Origin: Candidatus Buchananbacteria bacterium RIFCSPHIGHO2_01_FULL_44_11
GTDB taxonomy: Bacteria; Patescibacteriota; Patescibacteriia; Buchananbacterales; UBA6539
Direction: 5' to 3'
Length of the DNA: 36,066 bases
Assembly (NCBI GenBank): GCA_001817345.1
Contig: MHIE01000008.1
Coordinates: 1 to 36,066, forward strand
The position numbers were made by a program, and so were the translations under genes. The notes beneath the pieces were generated by a model. It saw only the letters and a list, made by a program, of their open reading frames with translations, was not told the origin of the DNA and made no database searches. Below, in pieces: positions 1 through 8,645 of the stretch. Position 1 is the stretch's first letter. Every line of letters begins with the position of its first letter.

Positions 1-106
1 TATGTTTACCCCGTTATTTTACCATCTTAGGCATTCTGGGGGTGTTACCTATGTATCTCATCATCTGCATACCGTTTTTCATTGTTCAGGACTTGAATTT
101 TTTGTT

Positions 107-213
107 TGTCATTGCGAGCCCCGATTTATCGGGGCGAAGCAATCCCACTGAGAATATACCAAAAAACACTGGATTGCTTCGTCGCTCACTGCCGTTCGTT
201 CCTCGCAATGACA
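107..213. repeat. Palindromic dispersed repeat, TGTCATTGCGAG family, copy 1
   Basis: The ends are a perfect 12-bp inverted repeat: TGTCATTGCGAG (107-118) and CTCGCAATGACA (202-213). Inside are smaller palindromes such as CCCCGATTTATCGGGG. A second, diverged member lies at 2131-2224 on the other side of the ABC exporter gene. This resembles REP/MITE-like non-coding repeats. No transposase is visible. Confidence 0.75.
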
Positions 214-269
214 CATTAATAAAGAGTTACCGCTGTTTTTTGCCTTATCGGATTGGCGTTTTCAGAAGG

Positions 270-298
270 TTGAATTTATTGCTTAATTTTGCTATATT
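270..298 (+). promoter_or_regulatory. Sigma70-like promoter for the ABC exporter gene
   Basis: TTGAAT (270-275), a 17-bp spacer, then TATATT (293-298) preceded by TGC, an extended -10. Transcription would start near 305, about 55 nt before the ATG, and include the 321-339 hairpin. Confidence 0.6.
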
Positions 299-360
299 AT
301 AAGCGCCGCTTTTTTAGCTTAATCGCCTTAGAGGCGATTTCTCATTTTTAGCAAAACCCG

Positions 361-2121
361 ATGAAAGATAACACCAGAAAAACTTTTAAGACTTATTGGC
401 AGTATGCCCGGCATTATCGCCTGGCCGGTTTTTTGTTGGTTTTTTTTATTGCCGCCGCGGCCGTCACGGCTGTTGTTATCCCGCTTTTTTTCAAGGATTT
501 TTTTGACGCGTTGGCCAGCGGCCAGCCGGTAGAGGTCGTCAGCCAAAGCTTAATTTCAATTTTAGTCGTGATCGCAATTTTGAATTTGGTTGAGTGGCTT
601 TTTTGGCGAGCCGCGACTTTTTTGGACAGTTACTTTTTGCCCAAAGTGATGGCGGATTTATCCAATCACTGTTTTGCTTATCTCCATCGGCATTCTTTTT
701 CTTACTTTAACAATAATTTTGTCGGTTCTTTGGTCAAGCGCGTCAAGTGGTTTGTCAACGCTTTCAGGATTATCACCGATAAAATCCTCTGGCATCTTTT
801 GCCGTTGACTATCCATATTACCATTATCGATTTTGTTTTGTTTCAAAAAAACGCTTTTTTGGGTTTGGCGGTTTTAATCTGGGTCGTTATCTTTTTAGCC
901 ATTAACTGGGCTTTTACCAAATACAAACTGCGCTACGACATCAAGCGCTCGGAAGCGGAAACCGAAACTACGGCCGTGTTAGCCGATACTATCACCAATC
1001 ACACCAATGTCATGCTTTTTAACGGCTATCGCCGGGAATTAAGCCGGTTTGCCCAGGTGACCGAAGTATTGCGCCGGTTGCAGCGCTTCACCTGGAACTT
1101 AGGCAATATTATTGAAGCGGTTCAGGGATTTTTAATCATTGTTTTGGAAATCGGCGTTTTTTACGGGGCAATCAAACTTTGGCAGCGGGGTATTTTAACG
1201 GTTGGTGATTTTGTTTTAATCCAGACTTACTTGCTCAATATTTTTATGCGGATTTGGGATTTTGGCCGGGTGGTCCGGGAAATTTACGAGCACTTGGCTG
1301 ACGCTGAAGAAATGACCGTGATTTTAAATACCCCCCATGACATTGTTGACGTGGTTGACGCCCAGGAATTAAAAGTTCCGGCCGGCCGGATTGAATTTAA
1401 AAAAGTTACTTTCAATTATCATGCCACCCGGTCGGTGCTTAAAAATTTTAGCTTAGCGGTTAAGCCCAGTGAGCGGTTGGCTTTAATTGGTCCGTCCGGC
1501 GCGGGCAAAACCACGGTAGTCAAATTATTACTCCGGATGCATGACGTCACGGCTGGCCAAATTTTAATTGACGGTCAAGACATTGCCAAGGTGACTCAGG
1601 AAAGTTTGTGGCACAGTGTCAGCTTAGTGCCCCAGGATCCGATTTTATTTCACCAGACTTTGATGGAAAATATCCGTTATGGCCGGCCGGAGGCGACTGA
1701 CGCCGAAGTTTTGGCCGCGGCCCAGGCCGCCCATTGCCATGAATTTATTATTTCTTTGGCTCAGGGCTACGAGACTTACGTCGGTGAGCGGGGGATTAAA
1801 CTCTCCGGCGGCGAACGGCAGCGGGTGGCTATTGCCCGGGCGATTCTGCGCAGTTCGCCGATTTTAATTTTGGATGAGGCCACTTCCAGCTTGGACTCCG
1901 AATCTGAACATTTGATTCAGGACGCTCTAAGCAAGCTGATGGAAAATAAAACCGTGATTGTGGTGGCGCACCGGCTTTCCACAATCAAAAAAATGGATCG
2001 GATTGTGGTCATTGACCAAACCGGCATTGTCGAAGAGGGCAGCCACGAAGTGCTGAGTCAGAAAATTGGCGGCTTATATCAAAAACTCTGGCAACTCCAA
2101 GCCGGCGGGTTTATTAAGTAA
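361..2121 (+). CDS. ABC exporter, fused permease and ATPase (MsbA/multidrug type)
   Basis: This is a half-transporter of 586 aa, the usual length for ABC-type exporters that work as homodimers or heterodimers. The N-terminal half holds about six hydrophobic segments (first around residues 21-42). The ATPase domain starts near 343. Walker A GPSGAGKTT is at about 377-385, the signature LSGGERQR at about 481-488, Walker B ILILDEATS at about 501-509, and the H-loop AHRLS follows. It would export a hydrophobic or lipid-linked substrate across the cytoplasmic membrane; the substrate cannot be read from sequence. It is monocistronic with its own promoter. The ATG at 361 has no Shine-Dalgarno sequence, as for most genes here. 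The family call is secure and the substrate unknown. Confidence 0.93.
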   Translation: MKDNTRKTFKTYWQYARHYRLAGFLLVFFIAAAAVTAVVIPLFFKDFFDALASGQPVEVVSQSLISILVVIAILNLVEWLFWRAATFLDSYFLPKVMADLSNHCFAYLHRHSFSYFNNNFVGSLVKRVKWFVNAFRIITDKILWHLLPLTIHITIIDFVLFQKNAFLGLAVLIWVVIFLAINWAFTKYKLRYDIKRSEAETETTAVLADTITNHTNVMLFNGYRRELSRFAQVTEVLRRLQRFTWNLGNIIEAVQGFLIIVLEIGVFYGAIKLWQRGILTVGDFVLIQTYLLNIFMRIWDFGRVVREIYEHLADAEEMTVILNTPHDIVDVVDAQELKVPAGRIEFKKVTFNYHATRSVLKNFSLAVKPSERLALIGPSGAGKTTVVKLLLRMHDVTAGQILIDGQDIAKVTQESLWHSVSLVPQDPILFHQTLMENIRYGRPEATDAEVLAAAQAAHCHEFIISLAQGYETYVGERGIKLSGGERQRVAIARAILRSSPILILDEATSSLDSESEHLIQDALSKLMENKTVIVVAHRLSTIKKMDRIVVIDQTGIVEEGSHEVLSQKIGGLYQKLWQLQAGGFIK

Positions 2122-2130
2122 CTAATGAGA

Positions 2131-2224
2131 GTGTCATTGCGAGGACCCCGCTCTGGCGGGGAACGAATCAATCTCATGTTATGTACTGAAGGGATCGCCA
2201 CGGGCTTCGCCCTCGCGATGACAC
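2131..2224. repeat. Palindromic dispersed repeat, TGTCATTGCGAG family, copy 2
   Basis: The left end GTGTCATTGCGAG (2131-2143) is complementary, with one mismatch, to the right end CTCGCGATGACAC (2212-2224). The interior contains CCCCGC-TCTG-GCGGGG. It matches the ends of the 107-213 copy, while the interior differs. Confidence 0.7.
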
Positions 2225-2255
2225 TTGATGGGCTTAATGGAGAGCCCTTTTTGGT

Positions 2256-2284
2256 TTGACAATCAATTCAATTTGTAGTACAAA
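2256..2284 (+). promoter_or_regulatory. Probable promoter of orphan gene 2351-2680
   Basis: A perfect -35 TTGACA (2256-2261) is followed by a 17-bp spacer and a weak -10, TACAAA (2279-2284). The other orphan genes with strong SDs also have TTGAC-type -35 boxes. Confidence 0.45.
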
Positions 2285-2350
2285 TAAATGATTAGCACTA
2301 AAGCCTGGTGCTGAAACCCAACTCTATAATGGCAAGGAGGCTTGCTGACG

Positions 2351-2680
2351 ATGTCAATGTTTTTGATCCTTAAACCCGGGGAGGTATTCTCAATTCCTTC
2401 CGGTCCAGTGCGCATCGAGCGCTCAACCAAGGTTGGAGAAAGTGGCGAACACGCCAAAACTCCCAATCTTCTCCGTTTGCTGCCGGATCTCGAGGGCAAT
2501 GAGCCGAACCAATTTCGTCTGGCCTTTCAAGGCGACGAGGGTTTGAATGGCGGTAAGGGCAAAGCCCTTTTCGTACCCGAAAATCTCAAGCCGGGTGACC
2601 GGCTCCAGATCGCTTGGGTCGATACCCGCAGCGCCTGCGCTCTTCCGGTCGGCTCGATTCCGCCGCCAATGCTACCATAA
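2351..2680 (+). CDS. Orphan small protein of unknown function, 109 aa
   Basis: I do not recognise this family. I place the start at ATG 2351 rather than the track's TTG 2342, because AAGGAGG (2334-2340) sits 10 nt upstream. That is a near-perfect Shine-Dalgarno sequence and rare in this window. The protein has no membrane segment. It starts with a hydrophobic strand (FLILKPGEVF), is rich in Gly/Pro/Asn, contains LKPGDRLQIAWVD, and ends in a proline-rich tail, which suggests a small all-beta domain. Codons favour C/G in the third position, unlike most neighbours. It is flanked by its own promoter and a Rho-independent terminator (2724-2759), so it is a stand-alone transcription unit. It belongs with the genes at 11471, 12441 and 14466 by gene architecture, not by sequence. 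Confidence 0.7.
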   Translation: MSMFLILKPGEVFSIPSGPVRIERSTKVGESGEHAKTPNLLRLLPDLEGNEPNQFRLAFQGDEGLNGGKGKALFVPENLKPGDRLQIAWVDTRSACALPVGSIPPPMLP

Positions 2681-2723
2681 GCGTATCGCCGCTCTATTTT
2701 TTCTGACTCAATTGTCGGTCAAT

Positions 2724-2759
2724 GCCGAGATTCCACCTGGGATCTCGGCGTATTTTTTT
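2724..2759 (+). terminator. Rho-independent terminator after orphan gene 2351-2680
   Basis: Stem GCCGAGAT (2724-2731) with ATCTCGGC (2742-2749), then a run of seven T within TATTTTTTT. Confidence 0.85.
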
Positions 2760-2779
2760 AAATTGTGTCATCTTTATTA

Positions 2780-2909
2780 TTATCTCCCCCTTAATATAAG
2801 GGGGAGATAGAGGGGGTTATCCCAGCTCCTCTTGCAGTTTTTCTCAAAGTCCTTTGATAGAAAATGCCATGATAACTCCCCTGAACCCCTCTTAAATTAA
2901 GAGGGAGAT
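2780..2909. repeat. Paired palindromes of the CCCCCTTAA...TTAAGGGGG type
   Basis: CTCCCCCTTA-AT-ATAAGGGGGAG and, about 85 bp on, CCCCTCTTAA-ATTAAGAGGG form two imperfectly matching palindromes. A relative occurs at 28092-28120 (CTCCCCCTTGTCTTAGGGAGGGGG). They look like dispersed non-coding repeats. No coding sequence lies between them. Confidence 0.55.
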
Positions 2910-2954
2910 TCTTTAATTAACTTTTCGCCATATTTCTTTTTTAGGGAAGAATCC

Positions 2955-2983
2955 TTGATATTTTGCTGATTTTTTGTTAAAAT
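2955..2983 (+). promoter_or_regulatory. Sigma70-like promoter for the phosphodiesterase gene
   Basis: TTGATA (2955-2960), a 17-bp spacer and TAAAAT (2978-2983). The start would fall near 2990, giving a leader of under 20 nt before ATG 3008. That fits the absence of a Shine-Dalgarno sequence. Confidence 0.65.
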
Positions 2984-3007
2984 GCCAGAGTAATTAAAAA
3001 GACTACA

Positions 3008-3691
3008 ATGCTAAAGATCGGTCATCGCGGCGCGGCTGGGCTGGCGCCGGAAAACACCTTATTGTCTTTACAAAAAGCTATTGACCTAGGCGTAGACATG
3101 GTTGAGTTTGACGTCCATCTTTGTCAAAGCGGGGAAGTTGTGATTATTCATGATCAAGAAGTTGACCGGACAACCAATGGCACCGGCCAAGTTACCCAAA
3201 TGACTTTAAGCCAGCTTCAGGCTTTAGACGCCGGCCAGGGTCAAGCAATTCCTACCTTAGCCGAGGCCCTGGATTTAATCAACCGCCGAGTCGGCGTCAT
3301 GCTTGAGCTGAAGGGAGAAAGCACGGCTAAGCCGGTCTATAAAATTCTCCAAAGTTATATTAATCAGAAAAAATATTTTTACGAGGATTTTATCATTGTT
3401 TCTTTTGACCATCATCAGCTGACGGAATTTAGCAGATTGAGCCAGAAATTCAGATTAGGGCCAAGTCTGGAGACAAAGCCCATTGGCTATGCTGAATTTG
3501 CCGCTAAACTGCCGGCGCAATATATCAATTTAGCCTGGCAGTACGCTGATAAGAATTTTGTTATTGACGCCCATCGCCGTCAGCTTAAAGTGATTGTCTG
3601 GACCGTCAATAACCTTGAAGATATCAATCACCTTACCAGTTTAGGTATTGACGGTATCTGTTCGGATTATCCTAATCTTTTCTCGAATTAA
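3008..3691 (+). CDS. ugpQ: Glycerophosphodiester phosphodiesterase (GDPD)
   Basis: This 227-aa protein has a TIM-barrel GDPD fold. It would hydrolyse glycerophosphodiesters to glycerol-3-phosphate and an alcohol, a lipid-turnover or salvage reaction. The family motifs are present: HRG at residues 6-8 followed by APENT, then MVEFDVH and VVIIHD with the second catalytic His, and TTNGTG. The C-terminal VWTVNN and GIDGICSDYP segments are typical. There is no signal peptide, so it is probably cytoplasmic (the UgpQ type rather than secreted GlpQ). It starts 15 nt upstream of the efflux operon but has its own promoter. The exact substrate is not readable. Confidence 0.9.
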   Translation: MLKIGHRGAAGLAPENTLLSLQKAIDLGVDMVEFDVHLCQSGEVVIIHDQEVDRTTNGTGQVTQMTLSQLQALDAGQGQAIPTLAEALDLINRRVGVMLELKGESTAKPVYKILQSYINQKKYFYEDFIIVSFDHHQLTEFSRLSQKFRLGPSLETKPIGYAEFAAKLPAQYINLAWQYADKNFVIDAHRRQLKVIVWTVNNLEDINHLTSLGIDGICSDYPNLFSN

Positions 3692-3706
3692 AATTTTTAA
3701 AAAGAT

Positions 3707-5389
3707 ATGAAGAAATTAATCAAATCAAAAATTTTTTGGGTGGTTTTAGGCGTTGTGATTGTCGGCGGTTTGGTGGCGGCCAGTTTAAACAAGAGCGGCC
3801 AAGTGGAGTACACGACCGAGCCGGCTAAAATTGCCAGTATTGTTCAGACGGTGGCGGCCACCGGACAGGTAAAATCCGCTTCCGAAATTGAACTGAATTT
3901 TAAAAACGCCGGCAAACTCCAAACCGTCAACGTTAAAAAAGGCGATGCGGTGAAGACCAATCAAATTTTGGCTCAACTCAAGGCCACTGACTTACAAATA
4001 TCGGTTGGTCGGGCCCAGGCAGATCTATTGGAAGCCAGAGCTTCTTTGGCTAAAGTCGTGGCCGGGGCCACGCCTCAAGAAATCGCCGTGGCTCAGGCGT
4101 CCCGAGACCAAGCCCAAATTAATTTAATCAGTGTGAAATCGGATTTAACCGCCACAGAAAAAACCTATTTGCAGGTGGTGATTAACAAACAGGAAACCGC
4201 TTTAAGCGAGATTGAAGCCGCGCTAACCCAGGCTAAAATTTCTTTGCAGGTGGTTGACGACGCTTTTAATTTTGAGGGCGACGCCGATAATTTTGCCACT
4301 TACAACAACGCTTTAGAAGTGAAAACTCAAGACAGCTATAATTTGGCTTTGAAGCAGGTTAATGAAGCCGAGACAGACAGTAATCGAGCCCAGCTTGAGA
4401 AAAATGAAATCAACGTCGATCTAGCCATGAATGTCACTTTAAGCGCTTTATCAAGCGTTCGCACGATGGTAGAAAATCTCGGCTCTCTTTTAAGCTACGT
4501 TACCGTTACTTCCGTTTTAACCCAGACCAAGCTGGATACTTTAAAAGCTGATGTCAATAGCGAAAGGAATACCACCAACAGTAGCATTGATTCTCTTCAG
4601 ACGGCGAAGCAGGTTCTAGTTAACGCTCGCCTCGATTATCAGACTAAGGTTGAAGAGGCCCAAAACGCCATCAGCGCGGCGGAAAAAAGTTTAGCCAAAG
4701 CCCAGGCGGATTTGGATCTGAAACAGGCCGCCACCCGATCCGAAGACATTGCTTTGTATCAAGCCCGGGTCCAAAAGGCTTTGGCCGATTTGGCTTTGGC
4801 TCAAGATCGCTACGAAGAAACAATCATCCGGGCGCCAATTGACGGGGTAATCACCGAAATTAATTTTGAAGTCGGAGAACAAACCACGCTTAGCCAACCG
4901 ACCATTGAAATGCTGGCGATCGGTGACAAAGAAATTGAAGTGGACATTCCGGAGTCTGACATCAGTAAAATGTCGGTCGGCAACGAGGTCACTATCACTT
5001 TAGACGCTTTTTCCGACGAGGAAATCTTTGCCGGCAGCGTCACTCACATTAATCCGGCTCAAACCGAAATTCAGGACGTGATTTATTATAAAGTGACGGT
5101 TGGCTTATCGGTTGAACAGCCTCAAAACGTTTCAGTTTTAATTGACAGAATTAAACCCGGTATGACCGCTAACGTTGAAGCGATGACCGCCAAAAAAGAC
5201 AACGTTTTAGTCATTCCCAGCCGGGCGGTGCGAGAAATTGACGGCACCAGACTAGTCCGGGTTTTGGAAAATGGCCAGATTAAAGAAGTCTCGGTGGTTT
5301 TAGGCTTACGCGGTGATGAAGGCTTAGTGGAAGTGGTGTCTGGATTGCAAACCGGTCAGTTGGTGGTTACGGCGACCAAACAAAATTAA
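3707..5389 (+). CDS. HlyD/MacA-family efflux adaptor with extended coiled coil
   Basis: This is the membrane-anchored adaptor of a MacAB/YknXYZ-type ABC system. It has an N-terminal membrane anchor (about residues 8-26), then a first lipoyl half-motif (GKLQTVNVKKGDAV). A long Ala/Gln/Glu-rich helical region follows at about 95-370, and then the second lipoyl half (IIRAPIDGVITEINFEVGEQ). Beta-barrel and membrane-proximal domains run to the C-terminus. At 560 aa it is much longer than the roughly 370 aa of typical MacA; the extra length is in the helical hairpin. It is first in a cluster with the ATPase and two permeases. A host without an outer membrane would use it as a cell-wall-spanning or regulatory adaptor rather than a TolC docking tube (inference). 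Confidence 0.88.
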   Translation: MKKLIKSKIFWVVLGVVIVGGLVAASLNKSGQVEYTTEPAKIASIVQTVAATGQVKSASEIELNFKNAGKLQTVNVKKGDAVKTNQILAQLKATDLQISVGRAQADLLEARASLAKVVAGATPQEIAVAQASRDQAQINLISVKSDLTATEKTYLQVVINKQETALSEIEAALTQAKISLQVVDDAFNFEGDADNFATYNNALEVKTQDSYNLALKQVNEAETDSNRAQLEKNEINVDLAMNVTLSALSSVRTMVENLGSLLSYVTVTSVLTQTKLDTLKADVNSERNTTNSSIDSLQTAKQVLVNARLDYQTKVEEAQNAISAAEKSLAKAQADLDLKQAATRSEDIALYQARVQKALADLALAQDRYEETIIRAPIDGVITEINFEVGEQTTLSQPTIEMLAIGDKEIEVDIPESDISKMSVGNEVTITLDAFSDEEIFAGSVTHINPAQTEIQDVIYYKVTVGLSVEQPQNVSVLIDRIKPGMTANVEAMTAKKDNVLVIPSRAVREIDGTRLVRVLENGQIKEVSVVLGLRGDEGLVEVVSGLQTGQLVVTATKQN

Positions 5390-5422
5390 TAATACTTAGC
5401 CGTTAGGTTTTTCTCAAGCATT

Positions 5423-6151
5423 ATGCCGGAAGAGATATTAATTAAAATTGAGGACTTAAAGAAAGATTACGTCACCGATGAAGTGGTCACCCAAGTTTTG
5501 AAGGGTGTGGATTTTGAGATTAAACAAGGTGAATTTGTGGCGATTATGGGTCCTTCCGGCTCAGGTAAATCTACCTTAATGCATATCCTGGGATTTTTGG
5601 ACCGGGCCACCGGTGGCCGCTACATCTTTAAGGGTCAGGATGTAACCAGTTTTGACGATAACCAATTGGCCGACCTCAGAAACAAAGAAATTGGTTTTGT
5701 TTTTCAGTCATATAATCTTTTGCCCAAAACCACGGTTTTCGATAACGTCAAACTGCCTTTAACTTACACCCGACAAAGTACCAAAGAACGAGATGACCGG
5801 GCAACTCAAGCCATTACCGCCGTTGGTTTATCGCATCGGATTAAATATCATTCCAACCAGCTTTCCGGCGGCGAGCAGCAGCGGGTGGCGATTGCCCGGG
5901 CTTTAGTCAACAATCCGGCGATTATTTTTGCCGATGAACCGACCGGCAACCTTGATTCCAAGTCCGGCCAGCAAATCATGGAAATTATCCAAGACCTCAA
6001 CGACCAAGGCAAGACGATTATTTTAGTGACGCATGAAAGTGACACGGCCGAACACGCCAAAAGAGTTTTAAAAATTAAAGACGGCATTATTGTCGCCGAT
6101 ATCCAAGTCTTAAAACAGCGGCTGGCTAAGGAAGGGGAGTTAAGAAAATGA
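5423..6151 (+). CDS. ABC transporter ATPase, MacB/LolD type
   Basis: This stand-alone 242-aa ATPase would power the two FtsX/MacB-like permeases downstream. Walker [10 protein letters not shown] is at about 43-51, Q-loop [10 protein letters not shown] at about 92-101, signature LSGGEQQR at 147-154, and Walker [14 protein letters not shown] near 167-179; the last is characteristic of the LolD/MacB/FtsE branch. Its stop codon overlaps the next start (ATGA at 6148-6151), so the two genes are translationally coupled. In Proteobacteria MacB is fused to its permease. The split form matches Gram-positive YknY-like systems. Confidence 0.92.
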   Translation: MPEEILIKIEDLKKDYVTDEVVTQVLKGVDFEIKQGEFVAIMGPSGSGKSTLMHILGFLDRATGGRYIFKGQDVTSFDDNQLADLRNKEIGFVFQSYNLLPKTTVFDNVKLPLTYTRQSTKERDDRATQAITAVGLSHRIKYHSNQLSGGEQQRVAIARALVNNPAIIFADEPTGNLDSKSGQQIMEIIQDLNDQGKTIILVTHESDTAEHAKRVLKIKDGIIVADIQVLKQRLAKEGELRK

Positions 6152-7395
6152 TTCCGATTTTTTGGGAAAGCTTAAAGAATACGGTTAAAAATCTCCGGGC
6201 GCACAAATTGCGTTCGTTTTTGACTGTCTTGGGTTTAATTATCGGCATTTCCGCGGTGGTCGTAATTTTAGCCGTCGGCGCCGGGGCCCAAAGCTTAATC
6301 ACCAATCAAATTACCAGCACTGGCTCAAATTTAATCGGCATCTTACCCGGCGCCGCTGACGAAAACGGCCCGCCCGCTTCAGCCTTAGGCATTATGGTGA
6401 CTACTTTGAAATATGAAGATGCTGTGGCCCTCAACGACAAAAAGAACGCTCCTCATATTGTTGAGGTCGCCGCTTACGTCCGGGGTTCGGCCACGGTCAA
6501 GTGGCAAAACCGCGACCTGATTACTAATTTTACCGGTACGACCGCCAGTTACATTAATGTTGAAGAGACTGAAGTTTTAGTCGGCCGATTTTTTGACCAA
6601 GCTGAAGAAAAAGGCATCAGCCGGGTGGCGGTTTTGGGCAGTTCGGTGGCTGAAGATTTGTTTGACGGTCAGGATCCGGTCGGTCAAGAAGTCAAAATCC
6701 GGAAAGAAACTTTTAAAGTGATTGGCGTGATGAAAGAGCGGGGGAGCAGTTTTTTTGTCAATCAGGACGACCAAGTATTTTTACCGTTTAAAACTGCCCA
6801 AAAGATTCTTTTAGGCATTGATCATGTAAGCTTCATCCGGGCGAAAGTTGACGATCCGGAAAATATGTCGAGCAGCGTTGAAGACGTCAAAATAACTTTG
6901 CGCGAGCGCCATGAGATTGACCAGGTTGAGGATGACGATTTTTCCGTCCGCAATACCCAGCAGGCCATGGAAGTTTTGCTCCAAGTGACCAACGCCTTGA
7001 AGTTCTTTCTGGTTGCCATCGCTGCCATCGCTTTATTGGTCGGCGGTATCGGCATTATGAATATCATGCTTGTCGCCGTTAACGAAAGAATCAGGGAAGT
7101 GGGGTTGCGCAAGGCGGTCGGCGCCAAAAACTTTAATATTTTATCCCAGTTTTTGTTGGAGACTATGGTTGTGTCTTTAGCTGGCGGCATTCTCGGTGTT
7201 TTGATCGGTTCGTCAATCGCGGTCATTATCGCTTTAGGTGCCAGACTTTTAGGTTACAACTGGGCTTTGGTTATCTCGCCTGGTTCCTTGTTTTTATCCA
7301 CCGGCTTTTCTATTGCCATTGGCCTGATTTTTGGCCTTTATCCGGCGTTTAAAGCGGCGAAATTAAATCCAATCAGCGCTTTGCGCTACGAATAA
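6148..7395 (+). CDS. FtsX/MacB-type ABC permease, first of two
   Basis: This 415-aa permease has the classic MacB/FtsX layout: one membrane helix near residues 22-44, a large external domain (about 50-280), then three helices near 286-312, 335-362 and 383-405. It carries the family motifs [41 protein letters not shown], and [17 protein letters not shown] at the end. The start overlaps the ATPase stop by 4 nt, and GGGGAG just upstream may act as a weak ribosome site. With the next gene it probably forms a heterodimeric channel coupled to the ATPase and adaptor, acting as a mechanotransmission exporter of peptides, lipids or drugs. Confidence 0.92.
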   Translation: MIPIFWESLKNTVKNLRAHKLRSFLTVLGLIIGISAVVVILAVGAGAQSLITNQITSTGSNLIGILPGAADENGPPASALGIMVTTLKYEDAVALNDKKNAPHIVEVAAYVRGSATVKWQNRDLITNFTGTTASYINVEETEVLVGRFFDQAEEKGISRVAVLGSSVAEDLFDGQDPVGQEVKIRKETFKVIGVMKERGSSFFVNQDDQVFLPFKTAQKILLGIDHVSFIRAKVDDPENMSSSVEDVKITLRERHEIDQVEDDDFSVRNTQQAMEVLLQVTNALKFFLVAIAAIALLVGGIGIMNIMLVAVNERIREVGLRKAVGAKNFNILSQFLLETMVVSLAGGILGVLIGSSIAVIIALGARLLGYNWALVISPGSLFLSTGFSIAIGLIFGLYPAFKAAKLNPISALRYE

Positions 7396-7397
7396 TT

Positions 7398-8645
7398 ATG
7401 ATTGCTAATTCCCTCAAAATTGCCCTAATGGCTTTAAAAAGAAACCGGGTTAGAACCAGCCTGACTGTTTTAGGCGTGGTCATCGGTATTGCGGCGGTGA
7501 TTACCGTGATGTCGGCCGGTGAAGGCGTCCAGGGCTTTGTGCTAAACCAGGTGGAAACCTTTGGTACCGATTTGATCCAGGTAGAAATTAAAGTGCCTTC
7601 GGCCGGTAAAACCTCAACGGACAACGCCATGGGTTTAGCCAGTGGCATTGAAATTACCACCTTAAAACTTTCTGACCAGGCAGAATTAAATAATTTACCA
7701 AACATTAAAAATTCTTATGCCGCCATTATGGGCCAGCAGCTGGTTTCTTTCGGCGGCCAGAATAAACAAATTTATCTCATGGGCGTTTCGGCCCCATTCA
7801 TTGATATTGATAAAACTAAATTGGCCACTGGCCGGTTTTTTAGCGACGAAGAAGACCGCGGTTTAGCCAATGTCGCAGTTTTAGGGCCCAAAGTCAAAGA
7901 AAAAATTTTTGGCGAGAGTGACTACTTGGATAAATGGATTAAAATTGGCCACCAAAAATTTTTGGTCGTCGGCCTGATGGAAAGTCGCGGTGCGTCATTT
8001 GGTTTTGACATGGATGACATGATTTTTGTGCCGGTCAGGACTTTGCAGAAAAAGATTTTAGGTATTGATCACGTCCAATGGATCAGTTTTCAAGTTTACG
8101 ACAACAGTATTGCTAAACAAACCGCCGAAGAAATGAGCCAAGTTTTACGCGAGCTTCACGATATTGACAATCCAGACCGAGATGACTTTCACGCCACTTC
8201 CATGACCGAAGCTTTGGAAATTTTGGGCTCGGTCTTTTGGGCGATCTCGCTGCTTTTAATCGCCATTGCCAGCATTTCTTTGATTGTTGGCGGGGTGGGC
8301 ATTATGAATATTATGTACGTGTCGGTGATGGAGCGGACTTATGAAATTGGTTTGCGTAAAGCGGTCGGGGCTAACAGTAAAAACATTTTGGCCCAGTTTC
8401 TTTGGGAAGCGATCATTATTACCTTGCTAGGCGCTCTGTTCGGCATCGTGGTGGGCATTTTAATGTCGGCCTTGGTGGCGATCGTCGCTAACAGTCAGGG
8501 CTTTCCCTGGCGATTTGTGGTCACGCCATTCTCTTTGTTTTTATCCTGCGGCGTGGCTATTGTTATCGGCATTGCTTTTGGCGTTTTTCCGGCTAAAACC
8601 GCGGCCAGCCTGGATCCGGTTGAAGCCTTGCGCTATAATCGCTAG
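7398..8645 (+). CDS. FtsX/MacB-type ABC permease, second of two
   Basis: This is a tandem paralogue of the preceding gene. It is also 415 aa with the same four-helix layout and matching motifs ([62 protein letters not shown]). It begins 2 nt after the previous stop. The external domains differ clearly, for example in the Ser/Gly-rich loops, so this is an old duplication rather than a recent copy. It likely pairs with the first permease. The cluster order adaptor-ATPase-permease-permease suggests a single transcript with no internal promoter that I can see. Confidence 0.9.
   Translation: MIANSLKIALMALKRNRVRTSLTVLGVVIGIAAVITVMSAGEGVQGFVLNQVETFGTDLIQVEIKVPSAGKTSTDNAMGLASGIEITTLKLSDQAELNNLPNIKNSYAAIMGQQLVSFGGQNKQIYLMGVSAPFIDIDKTKLATGRFFSDEEDRGLANVAVLGPKVKEKIFGESDYLDKWIKIGHQKFLVVGLMESRGASFGFDMDDMIFVPVRTLQKKILGIDHVQWISFQVYDNSIAKQTAEEMSQVLRELHDIDNPDRDDFHATSMTEALEILGSVFWAISLLLIAIASISLIVGGVGIMNIMYVSVMERTYEIGLRKAVGANSKNILAQFLWEAIIITLLGALFGIVVGILMSALVAIVANSQGFPWRFVVTPFSLFLSCGVAIVIGIAFGVFPAKTAASLDPVEALRYNR

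Larger units (their letters stand above)
1..360. other. Intergenic region with palindromic repeat, promoter and leader hairpin
   Basis: I see no convincing gene here. The 86-aa track ORF (42..302) runs straight through a palindromic repeat and has repeat-derived sequence for half its length. It could at most be the tail of a membrane protein entering from the left edge. The stretch holds a TGTCATTGCGAG-type inverted repeat (107-213), a sigma70-like promoter (270-298), and a small hairpin, AATCGCC/GGCGATT (321-339), in the short leader of the ABC exporter gene. Confidence 0.6.
2681..3007. other. Intergenic stretch: terminator, two palindromic repeats, promoter
   Basis: I see no gene here. The stretch contains the terminator of the preceding gene (2724-2759), two related palindromes (CTCCCCCTTAATATAAGGGGGAG near 2782-2804, and CCCCTCTTAAATTAAGAGGGAG near 2886-2907), and the promoter of the phosphodiesterase gene (2955-2983). 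Confidence 0.7.

Noticed and set aside
42-302. 86-aa plus-strand ORF at the left edge
   Set aside because: More than half of it is translation of the TGTCATTGCGAG palindrome and the rest has no recognisable family. It could be the tail of a gene entering from outside, but the window cannot show this.
2263-2499. 78-aa minus-strand ORF opposite the orphan gene 2351-2680
   Set aside because: No promoter or ribosome site on that strand. The plus-strand gene has an SD, a promoter and a terminator.
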